25,772 bases of DNA from IMG/VR virus record IMGVR_UViG_3300046012_000364, positions 1 to 25,772 of that record; one strand, given 5' to 3'. A program made the translations under genes and the position numbers. The notes under the pieces were generated by a model. That model did not search any database. It was given only the letters and a program-made list of their open reading frames with translations, and was not told where the DNA came from. Source of the stretch: a virus. This document shows positions 5,655 through 12,868 of the stretch, in pieces; position 1 is the first letter of the stretch; each line of letters begins with the position of its first letter.

Positions 5655-5658
5655 GTCG

Positions 5659-6126
5659 CTACTCCTCGATCGGGTAGATCCGGACGAGCACGCCGGGGAC
5701 GGACAGGACGTCGTCCCCGAACCAGTGGCCTCCGGGATAGGACTTGCGGGACAGGACTTCGACGACCTGGGAGTCGTCGTCGAGGACGTGCGCGTCCTGT
5801 AGCGCGTCCAGGACGAGACGCGCGAGTTTGTCGACGTCTCCTGTCCGTCCGAGCGCAGGGAACGCAGGAGCGTTCGCGCGCAGCGATCCTCCGCGTCCTA
5901 GATGGGACTGCGGACGCGGGACAGTCGACGTGATCTCGACTCCGATCGGCTGGTGTCGATCTGCTTGCGGAAGATCTCCGACAGCCGCGACGATCTCGTC
6001 CCTCCATCGTCCGACGTTCGGGCTGTCGTCGATCAGACGGTGGTGTCCGTTCCGCCCGACACACTTCAAGGATCCTTTCGGCGCAGGGAGTCCACGGACG
6101 ACGAAGCCGACCTCTCCCCGGATCAC
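5659..6126 (-). CDS. rusA: RusA-like Holliday junction resolvase
   Basis: This encodes 155 residues from GTG at 6126, overlapping the previous stop by GTGA. It opens with a strand ending GLPAPKGSLK, then has GDVDKLARLVLDALQ (Asp97, Asp99, Lys100, Asp107) and DDDSQVVEV (116-124). These are the RusA features: a P-D-x-D-N/K helix with D-A-L, and the D-D-x-Q-V strand carrying the catalytic acids. RusA dimers resolve branched DNA formed in recombination and replication. It lies downstream of RecT and the exonuclease, completing a small recombination set. Confidence 0.85.
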   Translation of the reverse strand: MIRGEVGFVVRGLPAPKGSLKCVGRNGHHRLIDDSPNVGRWRDEIVAAVGDLPQADRHQPIGVEITSTVPRPQSHLGRGGSLRANAPAFPALGRTGDVDKLARLVLDALQDAHVLDDDSQVVEVLSRKSYPGGHWFGDDVLSVPGVLVRIYPIEE

Positions 6127-6494
6127 GGCGGGGACTCCGCGTCGACGACGATCGAGTCCGCGACGATGGAGTCCAGCGTCCGGAACAGATCGAGGAGTTC
6201 GTCGGGGACGTCGCTCCACTGTCCGTCCGCGTCCAGTCCGAACAGGATCGTCGTCCCGTTGATCCCGTGGAAGGGACCTGGACGCGCTGCGAAGATCAGG
6301 AGCGACGCGTACATGTTCAGCGGAGCGACGTCGCGTGTCGAGTAGCGATCGACGAGCAGGACTGCTCCGGAATGGATCCGGACGGGATCGACCATCTGGG
6401 AGTCCAGGTACGCAGCGAGCACGTCGGGACGTTCCGGATCGACGTCGATCTCGCGGATCTCGCCGTCTGTGTAGAGGATCAGCGCTGTTGTCAT
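6123..6494 (-). CDS. DUF3846-like protein
   Basis: This encodes 123 residues from ATG at 6494, ATGA-coupled with recT and GTGA-coupled with rusA. A beta strand rich in small residues (ALILYTDGEIREIDV) leads to VLLVDRYSTRDVAPLNMYA, then FHGINGTTILFG. That is the DUF3846 order: acidic strand, P-x-N-x-x-A, and a late glycine-hydrophobic strand. It is a likely distant paralogue of the second half of the protein at 1772-2407. The function is unknown; its place between recombination genes suggests a role in DNA metabolism or its control. Confidence 0.6.
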   Translation of the reverse strand: MTTALILYTDGEIREIDVDPERPDVLAAYLDSQMVDPVRIHSGAVLLVDRYSTRDVAPLNMYASLLIFAARPGPFHGINGTTILFGLDADGQWSDVPDELLDLFRTLDSIVADSIVVDAESPP

Positions 6495-7711
6495 GCTGGA
6501 TCCGTACCCGGATCGAGTCCAGGCAGCGGAAGCGTGTCGTCTGCGACGTAGTCCGGTCCCGCAGGAGGAGTCGGAGCGCTCTTCGCTGTCGTGTCCTCGA
6601 TCCCGATCACTTCACCGAGCGTCGTGATCGACGACGACGCGAGGAGTTCGTCGAGCGTCTCTAGATCCTTCACAGTCGACAGGATCATCGTCAGGGTCTT
6701 GCCTTCGTCCTGCGTGAGATCGTTCGCGCTGTCGAGCTCGGAGCGCTCCACGAGACGAGCGAGGATCGAGAGCCTGTTCTCCCGCTCCTCTGGACTCTTG
6801 TCCTTGATCCCGAGTCGTCGGAGTTGTCCGAAGATCACGCGCAGCGTCACGGTGTTGATTCGTCCGCTGTCGGACGCTTGCTCCTCTGCGATCGTGGGAA
6901 CCGGAGGAGCGGGAGGAGGAGTCGCCGTCCGTCCCGCTTCCTCCGATCCCGACTGCTTCCCTTGCTTCTCTGGGAGTGACGGCTCGCGAGGAGCGCGGGG
7001 AGCAGCCGCGTCGTCGACCACAGGCGACGACTCCACAGGAGGAGTCGCGTCGTCGCTCTCCTCCCGCTTCGGGGATCTCGGACGACGCGAGACAGAGCGA
7101 GTCGTCGAGCGCTTACGGGGACTCGCGCTCTCGTCTCCCTGTCCCGCGCCGCGATCCGGGCTGCGTTCCATGTCGTCGAGTTCCTCCACGGAGCGGAATC
7201 CGTGGATCACGTCCGGGAAGAGGAGACGACAGAGCGCAGTCGTCGCGCGCGCGACGAGCATGTCGCGCGGATAGAACTCCCACGCGGAGCCGCGTCGGAG
7301 CAGACCTGCTGCGCGAGCCATGTCGATCGACCACTCGATCGGAGTCCAGTCCGTCGAGCGGAGACGACGTCCCCGGACACGACAGATCGCTCCCGTCGTC
7401 TCGTCGAACACGATCTCGTGTCCCGCTGCGAGGACGAGCGCGCGCATACCTTCCGCAGACAGTCCAGGACGTCCGTCGACGACATGGATCTGCGAGAGCG
7501 CAGTCATCGGAGGGAGTCCGACTTCGCGTCCGTAGAGCATCGCTGCGGCAGTCGCAGGGATCGAGTTGCGGATCCCCTTCGGGACGAAGTCTGTTCCCGC
7601 GATCTGCTGCGCGAGGAGTGTGACCTCGCGGACGACGGACACCCACGAGTCGGTGTCCTGTCGCGCGGGGAGCATGTCCGGACGATGCGTGTCGATCTGT
7701 GCGAGTGTCAT
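6491..7711 (-). CDS. recT: RecT-family single-strand annealing protein
   Basis: This encodes 406 residues from ATG at 7711 (ATGA overlap with the exonuclease gene). Residues 1-180 carry the RecT core: LAQQIAGTDFVPKGIR, then AAAMLYGREVGLPPMTAL, QIHVVDGRPGLSAEGMRALV, and a W-x-x-YPRDMLVARATT helix. RecT anneals complementary strands after a 5'-3' exonuclease has resected the ends; the upstream gene supplies that exonuclease. A long Pro/Ser/Ala-rich linker (about 190-280) joins a helical C-terminal domain (about 283-370, RINTVTLRVIFGQLRRLG). That domain resembles the helical tail seen in some actinobacterial RecT-like proteins and is not needed for the family call. Confidence 0.88.
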   Translation of the reverse strand: MTLAQIDTHRPDMLPARQDTDSWVSVVREVTLLAQQIAGTDFVPKGIRNSIPATAAAMLYGREVGLPPMTALSQIHVVDGRPGLSAEGMRALVLAAGHEIVFDETTGAICRVRGRRLRSTDWTPIEWSIDMARAAGLLRRGSAWEFYPRDMLVARATTALCRLLFPDVIHGFRSVEELDDMERSPDRGAGQGDESASPRKRSTTRSVSRRPRSPKREESDDATPPVESSPVVDDAAAPRAPREPSLPEKQGKQSGSEEAGRTATPPPAPPVPTIAEEQASDSGRINTVTLRVIFGQLRRLGIKDKSPEERENRLSILARLVERSELDSANDLTQDEGKTLTMILSTVKDLETLDELLASSSITTLGEVIGIEDTTAKSAPTPPAGPDYVADDTLPLPGLDPGTDPA

Positions 7712-8496
7712 GCGGGAACTCCTGTCCCGATCGTGATCGCGTCCCCGATCACTGGATCGAGTCCCCGAAAGCCGTGAGCGTCGAGCCAGCGTGCGACCTG
7801 TAGGACGTAGAGGAACGTCCGATACTCGTCTGCCTCCGCGACGACGGGGAGGAGTCGGACAGCGTCAGGCAGGACGTGCGCGACGTAGACACGTCGGACG
7901 TCGGGGACGTCGTCGCGTTCGATCCCGTCGACCTGCCAGAGATCTGCGTTCCGATACGCCGCGAGTTGCAGCGCGACGGACTCATAGACTCCCCGTCCGG
8001 TCTTGAGGTCGATCAACGCAGGCTCGTCGTCGAGGATCCCGATCGTCGCCCAGAGATCCGCAGTCCCTGCGTAGCCGTACTCCGTATTGGCGAGCGGAGT
8101 CTCCGTCGCGATCGGCTCGATCTCCCAGGAGTCCAGGAATCGCGCATACGCCTCCGCAGGTCCGACGTACTCCTCCGGGATCTCGACTGCGTCCCCGTGG
8201 ACGATCCGCTCGCCGTACTCGTGGATCTGTGTCCCCCGCAGGGACGCGGAGGAGAGCGTCTGCTTCCACGCGTAGCGCATGGAGTCCAGTCGCTTCGTGA
8301 GCGGCTGCTCCGCGAGTTCTGTCCAGTGTTCGACTGCGTAGTTCGCAGCAGTGTCCGCTCCCCATTGTTTGAGCGACAGCGGGAAGCCGTTGGAGATCGC
8401 AGTCGTCACTCCGTACGCCTTGATCCCGTCGAGCGTGTAGCCGTGTCCGCGTCCGTAGTTCGTGCGGACGAGTCGTCCAGCAGGAGCGCCGCTCAC
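7708..8496 (-). CDS. RecB/Cas4-like PD-(D/E)XK exonuclease
   Basis: This encodes 262 residues from GTG at 8496 (GTGA overlap). The nuclease core is LRGTQIHEYGERI (His92), YAGTADLWA (Asp147), LIDLKTGRG (Asp163-x-Lys165) and LQLAAYRNA (Gln177 and Tyr181). This matches the RecB nuclease / Cas4-like exonuclease set (H, D, D/E-x-K, QxxxY). There is no helicase domain, and I do not see the four Cys of an iron-sulfur Cas4, so it is better viewed as the phage exonuclease partner of RecT. No CRISPR array or cas gene is nearby, which argues against a Cas4 role. Confidence 0.88.
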   Translation of the reverse strand: MSGAPAGRLVRTNYGRGHGYTLDGIKAYGVTTAISNGFPLSLKQWGADTAANYAVEHWTELAEQPLTKRLDSMRYAWKQTLSSASLRGTQIHEYGERIVHGDAVEIPEEYVGPAEAYARFLDSWEIEPIATETPLANTEYGYAGTADLWATIGILDDEPALIDLKTGRGVYESVALQLAAYRNADLWQVDGIERDDVPDVRRVYVAHVLPDAVRLLPVVAEADEYRTFLYVLQVARWLDAHGFRGLDPVIGDAITIGTGVPA

Positions 8497-8615
8497 GAGT
8501 CGACCTCGTCCCAGGAGAAGTCCTCCGCCTCCTCGGGGAGAGCGTCCTCGATCGACATGATCGCGGACGTGGAGTCGACGTCGTCGGGGAGATCGAACTC
8601 GACGCGGATCCTCAT
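8493..8615 (-). CDS. Very small acidic protein
   Basis: This encodes 40 residues, starting MRIRVEFDLPDDVDSTSAIM and ending EDFSWDEVDS. It overlaps the MerR-like gene's stop by ATGA and the exonuclease's GTG by GTGA, so it sits exactly in the coupled chain; this is the main evidence that it is real. It is strongly acidic with one predicted strand (RIRVEF). No family was recognised. It could bind the exonuclease made right after it, but that is a guess from order alone. Confidence 0.6.
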   Translation of the reverse strand: MRIRVEFDLPDDVDSTSAIMSIEDALPEEAEDFSWDEVDS

Positions 8616-9088
8616 CGCGCGTCCTTCGTGATCGTGAAGCCGCCGACAGTCGCGGATCCGTCGCGGATGATCTGCTCCGCGAGTTCCGCAGAGCGCGCAG
8701 GAGTCATCGCGAACATGCGGACGAGCGATCCCATGATCCGCGCCTTCACGATCGTCGACGGAGGATAGGCGAGGACACGTCCGCTCCCCCGCTCCGTCGA
8801 CGTCGGGACGATCCAGCCGCAGGACGTCCAGTAGTTGATCTGGCGGTAGGACACTCCCGCGCGTGCTGCGAGCTCGGACGCTCCGATCGCTGTCGGATCC
8901 TCGATCTGTGTCACGACGTCTCCGAGTAGTTGCTCGTCCGCGAGTTCCTCCGCGAACTCCACGATCCGACGCGAGACGATCTCCCGCGTCGCTGGTGAGG
9001 GATCGAGCGCGACGACGAGTCGCTCCGCGAGTCCATCTGCGATCACTTGTCCTCCGAGTTGCTGGATCTGATCCCGTACTTCGGGCAT
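8612..9088 (-). CDS. MerR-like winged-helix DNA-binding protein
   Basis: This encodes 158 residues. The start is ATG at 9088, chosen because GGAGG lies a normal distance upstream. An N-terminal helical part (IQQLGGQVIADGLAERL) is followed by GASELAARAGVSYRQINYWT, SCGWIVP, then GSGRVLAYPPSTIVKARI. That is the MerR winged helix: helix-turn-helix, Y-W-x-x-x-G, a wing and an R-x-Y-like strand. A final helix and strand pair follows (SAELAEQIIRDG...GGFTITKDA). Proteins of this type in actinophages regulate early genes. It lies second in the leftward operon, 49 bases after the excisionase-like gene. Confidence 0.75.
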   Translation of the reverse strand: MPEVRDQIQQLGGQVIADGLAERLVVALDPSPATREIVSRRIVEFAEELADEQLLGDVVTQIEDPTAIGASELAARAGVSYRQINYWTSCGWIVPTSTERGSGRVLAYPPSTIVKARIMGSLVRMFAMTPARSAELAEQIIRDGSATVGGFTITKDAR

Positions 9089-9137
9089 GGCTTCGCCTCC
9101 GGTGGTGAGCGGGGAAGGTTGTTCGGGGACGCGTCTG

Positions 9138-9368
9138 CTAGGACGCGCTCTTGGAGCGTCGGACGTCCGCGCGCGTGACACGACGGTTGAGATGATCGAG
9201 GAGCGCGCGTCGCGTGATCCGGGGACGTCCGCGTCCGCTGCCGATCCGGACGACGTCGAGCTCGCGATCGGAGATCATCCGATACACAGTCGCGCGGGAG
9301 ATCTGTAGGACGTCCGCTGCCTCCTCGACTGTCAGCAGATCGTCGAGATCGTGCTCCGTGATCGGCAA
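9138..9368 (-). CDS. Excisionase-family helix-turn-helix protein
   Basis: This encodes 76 residues starting at TTG (9368), with a G-rich ribosome site upstream. The core LTVEEAADVLQISRATVYRM, then DRELDVVRIGSGRGRPRI and TRRALLDHLNRR is the standard small winged-helix excisionase/MerR-related domain. It is the first gene leftward from the divergent control region. It may act as a recombination directionality factor for the integrase, or as a Cro-like repressor of the 9.4-kb promoters. A second member of this family is encoded rightward at 10036-10323. Confidence 0.75.
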   Translation of the reverse strand: MPITEHDLDDLLTVEEAADVLQISRATVYRMISDRELDVVRIGSGRGRPRITRRALLDHLNRRVTRADVRRSKSAS

Positions 9369-9436
9369 GTCCCTAGCCCCTCTGTGTACCCGCTTCGCGG
9401 GCGGTCATGCGCGGCGTGTCGTTCCGGCGTGGACTG

Positions 9437-9465
9437 TTCACTGTGGTAGAGAATCCCGTTACTGT
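9437..9465 (+). promoter_or_regulatory. Candidate rightward promoter
   Basis: TTCACT (9437-9442) and TACTGT (9460-9465) are separated by 17 bp. The -10 fits the TANNNT form common in actinobacteria; the -35 is a poor match. The 11-mer CTGTTCACTGT at 9434-9444 covers this -35, so a bound regulator would block it. The RNA would start near 9472 and run through the GAGAC repeats. Confidence 0.35.
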
Positions 9466-9476
9466 GCAAGGGAAAC

Positions 9477-9510
9477 GTCTCGATTGAGACAACGTGAGAC
9501 AAAGCGAGAC
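9477..9510. repeat. Phased GAGAC operator-like repeats
   Basis: GTCTC (9477-9481) faces three direct copies of YGAGAC starting at 9485, 9495 and 9505, exactly 10 bp apart, so on one face of the helix. A further GAGAC at 9541-9545 overlaps the ribosome site of the gene at 9553. The same motif, in the form GTCYCA on the plus strand, fills the integrase leader at 12869-13095. Confidence 0.65.
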
Positions 9511-9552
9511 AACGGGAGCGCGGACAGCGCGACACAGAGGGAGACGAAGGAC

Positions 9553-10017
9553 ATGGCAGCGAGAGAAACGATCATCTACGTGTGTGATCTGTGCGGGAAG
9601 GAATCGCCGGACACTTCGGAGGTAGAAACGCGACAGATCATCGTCGGAGGACGTGGAGCAGAGGCAGAGGTCTGCGTCCCGTGCTGGACAGGAGTCGTCG
9701 GCGCGTTCGCAGAGTTCGCGAAGTCTGCGCGTCTGCTCCCGCTCCGGACGCCGGGGATCAGAGCAGCGAAGTCGATCCCCGGCTCCGCGTGGCGCTTCAC
9801 GTCGCACGCGCTCATCCGCTGCGGAGAGCGGAATCTCGATCCGTTGGAGATCGTCGCAGCGATCGACGATCCCACGATCGTCCGTCCGGGACGTGCGTCG
9901 GATCAGGAGATCCGCGAGCGCGGATCGATCAAGGCGGTCGTCGTCCCCGATCGTGGAGTCGTCGTCACTGTCGCCCGGAAGGGCGAAGCGGACGACGCTC
10001 TGTCCGACGCTTCCTGA
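9553..10017 (+). CDS. Zinc ribbon fused to DUF4258-like domain
   Basis: This encodes 154 residues from ATG at 9553, with GAAGGA upstream. Residues 9-45 form a four-Cys ribbon (YVCDLCGK ... EVCVPCW). A short helix follows. The second half reads FTSHALIRCGERNLDPLEIVA, AIDDPTIVRPG, then strands SIKAVVVPDRGVVVTVA. This resembles DUF4258, a small fold related to RelE/BrnT-type toxins (H-x-x-x-R near a helix, paired strands at the end). It is the first rightward gene after the control region, so it is probably made very early or in lysogens. Its role is unknown; toxin-like, DNA-binding and regulatory roles are all open. Confidence 0.6.
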   Translation: MAARETIIYVCDLCGKESPDTSEVETRQIIVGGRGAEAEVCVPCWTGVVGAFAEFAKSARLLPLRTPGIRAAKSIPGSAWRFTSHALIRCGERNLDPLEIVAAIDDPTIVRPGRASDQEIRERGSIKAVVVPDRGVVVTVARKGEADDALSDAS

Positions 10018-10035
10018 TCGCGGGACAGCCCCCCT

Positions 10036-10323
10036 ATGCCGCGAGATCGGGACAGCAAGCGCGACGGACAGCAACGCGACGGAGAAGCACGAGAGGAGGA
10101 CTGGACAGGAGATCACGACTGGGTCACGACACGACAGGCAGCGGACTTCCTACAACTCCACGTCCGGACGATCCAGCGCTACGCGCGGGACGGAGCGATC
10201 CAACATGCGCGCGTGGGAGGACGTGTCCGACTCCGCAGGATCGACGTCGAGCGTCTCCTCGGACACGCGATCCCGGAGGAGGACGTCGCAGACAACTACG
10301 AACGGGAAGAGGAGGAGTCGTGA
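10036..10323 (+). CDS. Excisionase-family helix-turn-helix protein (rightward)
   Basis: This encodes 95 residues from ATG at 10036. A highly charged first 28 residues lead to WVTTRQAADFLQLHVRTIQR, then YARDGAIQHARVGGRVRLRR and IDVERLLG, the complete small winged-helix excisionase domain. The acidic tail (YEREEEES) is followed by a GTGA overlap with the ParB-like gene. Being on the rightward unit, opposite the similar gene at 9138-9368, it could be the lysogenic regulator while the other is the excisionase, or the reverse. Confidence 0.75.
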   Translation: MPRDRDSKRDGQQRDGEAREEDWTGDHDWVTTRQAADFLQLHVRTIQRYARDGAIQHARVGGRVRLRRIDVERLLGHAIPEEDVADNYEREEEES

Positions 10324-11243
10324 AGTTTGCGATCGAGACGATCACACCGCGCGAAGCGCGTCGTCTCCTGGACAGGACAGAGGCGCTCGGCTTCACAAAC
10401 CGCGCGATCGTACGATCCCGCGTGGACAAGCTCGCGCACGCGATCGTCTCCGGACAATGGAGGATCACTCACCAGGGGATCGCGATCGGGGAGGACGGCG
10501 CAGTCCTGGACGGGCAGCATCGTCTCCGCGCGATCATCGCTGCGGATACTGCTGTCGAGACGCTCGTCGTCCACGACGCGGATCCGGAGACGTTCCGCGT
10601 CGTGGACACAGGAGCAGCGCGGACGACAGCAGACACGCTGCGGATCCAAGGCCACGCGAATCCGAACGTCCTGTCCGCGATGGTCCGCGGCTTCATCGTC
10701 TACGACGCTCTCGTCGGGACGACGGAGAACTTCTCCGGAGCGCTCGCTCGTCTGACGACGACGGACGTCACGGACTTTCTGGACGATCCGAAGCGACGCG
10801 ACGCGACGCACGGAGCGCTCCTCGCTGCGCGCTCTGTCGCGGGACAACTCGCACGTTACGGACTGTCCACGTCGCTCGGCGTCGCGATGATGGAGTGTCG
10901 TCTGCGTCCGAACGAACTCGGGAAGGACACGACAGCAGAGTTCTTCGCTCGTCTCGCAGATGGGACGATGCTCGCTCCGTCGTCTCCGATCCTCTCGCTG
11001 CGACGCTGGCTCATGGCAGACACGGGATACTCCCGTGTCGCGGGACAGTATCGGCGTCCTGTCGCGATCTCTGCGACGATCAAGTGTCTAAACGACTTCG
11101 CGCTCGGACGGGATCGTCTGATCGTGTCCTTCCGTCTCGGACAGGAGCCGTATCCTGCTCCGCTTCCACGCGGGACACGACGACGGATCGAGCGGGACTC
11201 GGAGCAGCGGGAGCGCGAACTCGCAGCGGAAGAGGAGTCGTGA
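10320..11243 (+). CDS. ParB/Srx-fold domain protein
   Basis: This encodes 307 residues from GTG at 10320 (GTGA overlap), with GAGGAG upstream. Residues 6-75 hold a ParB N-terminal-like unit: ITPREARRLLDR, then LAHAIVSGQWRITHQGIAI, and LDGQHRLRAII (D64-G-Q-H-R). The GQHR motif and preceding strands define the fold used in ParB nucleotide-binding and nuclease-like domains. The remaining 200 residues are mostly helical, with no recognised HTH. Phage proteins of this type are common in actinophages, with unclear roles. None of its roughly 40 alanine codons is GCC. Confidence 0.7.
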   Translation: MKFAIETITPREARRLLDRTEALGFTNRAIVRSRVDKLAHAIVSGQWRITHQGIAIGEDGAVLDGQHRLRAIIAADTAVETLVVHDADPETFRVVDTGAARTTADTLRIQGHANPNVLSAMVRGFIVYDALVGTTENFSGALARLTTTDVTDFLDDPKRRDATHGALLAARSVAGQLARYGLSTSLGVAMMECRLRPNELGKDTTAEFFARLADGTMLAPSSPILSLRRWLMADTGYSRVAGQYRRPVAISATIKCLNDFALGRDRLIVSFRLGQEPYPAPLPRGTRRRIERDSEQRERELAAEEES

Positions 11244-11446
11244 GCGAGTCCGACGAGCAGCGTCCCACCGCCGAGATTGACGCGGCCCTCGCGTTGGCCG
11301 ACAACGTGCGCGCGATGCTCAGACTTCTGACCCCGGACGACATCACGCCCATGGGGCGGCGACAGATCGAACGAGTGCTGGACGAGCACACCCGCGTCAT
11401 TCCGCCCGGATCGGGGGACGTGACGCAGGAGGACTCCCGTCGTTAG
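11240..11446 (+). CDS. Small orphan protein with PPGSGDV tail
   Basis: This encodes 68 residues from GTG at 11240, GTGA-coupled to the ParB-like gene. It is a helical acidic/basic protein (EIDAALALADNVRAMLRLL, then GRRQIERVLDEH) ending RVIPPGSGDVTQEDSRR. No family was recognised. Composition changes sharply here: three of six alanine codons are GCC, which the neighbouring phage genes avoid. Its 3' part carries a 28-nt repeat also found in the gene at 13192-13386, in the same frame. It may be a recent acquisition. Confidence 0.65.
   Translation: MSESDEQRPTAEIDAALALADNVRAMLRLLTPDDITPMGRRQIERVLDEHTRVIPPGSGDVTQEDSRR
11394..11421 (+). repeat. 28-nt near-perfect direct repeat, copy 1
   Basis: This starts GCGTCA and ends CGGGGGACGT, and matches 13307-13334 with one mismatch (11400). 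It lies inside the 3' part of the gene at 11240-11446 and encodes the shared PPGSGDV. Both copies have the same orientation and reading frame and bracket the integrase. Confidence 0.85.
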
Positions 11447-11472
11447 AAGCAGGGGGGGCGACGGGGGAACAT

Positions 11473-11518
11473 GACAGCGCCCCGGAGTGTGTCGCGTAGA
11501 CGACTCCGGGGCGCTGTC
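11473..11518. terminator. Bidirectional hairpin terminator
   Basis: GACAGCGCCCCGGAGT (11473-11488) pairs perfectly over 16 bp with ACTCCGGGGCGCTGTC (11503-11518) around a 14-nt loop. It stands between the convergent ends of the rightward unit (stop 11446) and the integrase (stop 11564), so it can serve both. No long T-run follows, as is common in high-GC hosts. Confidence 0.88.
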
Positions 11519-11563
11519 TCTGCTCCCTACCCCCCTACGAACTAAGGGAGCACAGGGGAGAAG

Positions 11564-12808
11564 TTACACCGCGATCTCGTCGTCGTCAGGAGATCCCCCA
11601 GACTGTCCCGCAGGCTGTCGCGTGGACTGTCCATCGCGACGTGACAGCGCAGCGGACGCGAGATCGTGTCGACGTCCGTCCGTCGTCGCATGGATATAGC
11701 GCGCAGTGGTCTTCTCGTCCGCGTGTCCCAGGAAGCGCGCGATCTCGTGACGCGGGACGCCTGCGTCCGCGAGACGTGTCCCGCAGGTGTGTCGCAGATC
11801 GTGGAAGCGTGTCCCAGGATCGATCTCCGCGCGCTCGCGCAGCGGGATCCAGGAGCGGTGTCGCCAGTTCGACGACTGCATGGGCTTCCCTCCCCGGACA
11901 GTGAACACGAGCGACGCTGCGAAGCGATCCCGCTCCCCGACGACTGCTGTCCACGCGTCCCACAGACGCTCCGTCGACAGCGGGACGAGACGTCGGGAGC
12001 CGTCCTTTGTGTAGGAGCGGACGAGTCCGCTCGACTGCTCCACGACAGCGCGGACGTCGACATAGCGTCTCCCGTCGCGGACGACGATCGCGTCCGTGGA
12101 GATCCCTGCGACTTCTCCCCAGCGCAGACCTGCGTCCAGTCCCAGGAGCACGCACAGACGCTCCTGCGACGTCCGACACGCGTCCAGGAGTCGACGCTCC
12201 TCCCGCTCGTCCAGGACACGATCCGGAGTCGTCTGTGTCGGGAGGAAGCGCAGCGACGCTGTCGGATCGAACGCGATCACGCGATCCAGGACAGCGAAGC
12301 GACAGATCATCCGGATCACCTTGAGCCGCGCGTTCAGCGTCGGCGCTCCCACTCCACGCTTCCGCGCAGTCGTCCTCCACTGCTCGACGTCGGAGGGACG
12401 CAGATCCTCGATCGCGATCCGTCCGAGATCGCAGCGCGCGAAGGACGCGACGTGGAATCCGTAGGTCTTGATCGTCCCGTGCGCGAGCGATCCCTCCCGA
12501 GCTCGCAGCCAGCGACGAGCGAACGCAGCGAACGACGGGGACGACGACGACGGGGAGCGCACGTCGACAGCGGGGACGGGGACGGGAGCCGGGACAGGAG
12601 CGTCTCCGACCGGGACAGGAGCGAGGAGCGGACGTCCGTCGTCGTCGTGTTCCAAGCCGAGAGCGTCGCACGCTCTCGCGCGCTTCTCTGCGTCCTGCGC
12701 CCACTGCTCCGCTTCGTAGGAGTAGTCAAACGTCCGCGTGATCTTGCGTCCCGCGCACGAGCGGAAGCCTCCCCGGACGCGTCCGGACGGGAGTGTCTCT
12801 GTGAACAT
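11564..12808 (-). CDS. int: Tyrosine integrase
   Basis: This encodes 414 residues. The start is ATG at 12808, with AAGGAA upstream. An upstream in-frame GTG would add a repetitive WDRTW-type extension that comes from DNA repeats, so it is rejected. An N-terminal arm-type domain is followed by a Pro/Val/Ser linker (about 60-92), a SAM-like core-binding domain (about 93-195), and the catalytic domain with Arg229 (GLRWGE), Lys268, His336 and Arg339 (FHDLRHT), His362 (GH) and Tyr371. All catalytic residues are present. It integrates and excises the prophage. The long repeat-rich leader suggests its own promoter and nearby attP. Confidence 0.93.
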   Translation of the reverse strand: MFTETLPSGRVRGGFRSCAGRKITRTFDYSYEAEQWAQDAEKRARACDALGLEHDDDGRPLLAPVPVGDAPVPAPVPVPAVDVRSPSSSSPSFAAFARRWLRAREGSLAHGTIKTYGFHVASFARCDLGRIAIEDLRPSDVEQWRTTARKRGVGAPTLNARLKVIRMICRFAVLDRVIAFDPTASLRFLPTQTTPDRVLDEREERRLLDACRTSQERLCVLLGLDAGLRWGEVAGISTDAIVVRDGRRYVDVRAVVEQSSGLVRSYTKDGSRRLVPLSTERLWDAWTAVVGERDRFAASLVFTVRGGKPMQSSNWRHRSWIPLRERAEIDPGTRFHDLRHTCGTRLADAGVPRHEIARFLGHADEKTTARYIHATTDGRRHDLASAALSRRDGQSTRQPAGQSGGSPDDDEIAV

Positions 12809-12868
12809 GGATCGAGTTCCTTCGTGTCGTCGTTCTCCGGATTCCACGCCGGAACGACGCCACGTCCT

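Larger units (their letters stand above)
9369..9552. promoter_or_regulatory. Divergent early control region
   Basis: This separates the leftward early operon (first gene ending at 9368) from the rightward genes (start 9553). It contains an inverted repeat CCCGCttcGCGGG near 9390-9401, a candidate rightward promoter, an 11-mer shared with the integrase leader, and phased GAGAC repeats. It is lower in GC in the middle than its surroundings. This is the probable lysis-lysogeny switch. Confidence 0.65.

Noticed and set aside
7708-8496. Cas4 adaptation nuclease
   Set aside because: There is no iron-sulfur Cys set and no CRISPR context, and it is coupled to RecT, so a phage exonuclease is the better call.
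9464-9469. Leftward -35 TTGCAC for the early operon
   Set aside because: No acceptable -10 lies at 16-18 bp, so the leftward promoter was left unassigned.
9591-11446. Long plus-strand Arg/Ser-rich open frames across the rightward genes
   Set aside because: They are out of frame with clear domains (DUF4258, HTH, ParB-like) and exist because stop codons are rare in this high-GC sequence.
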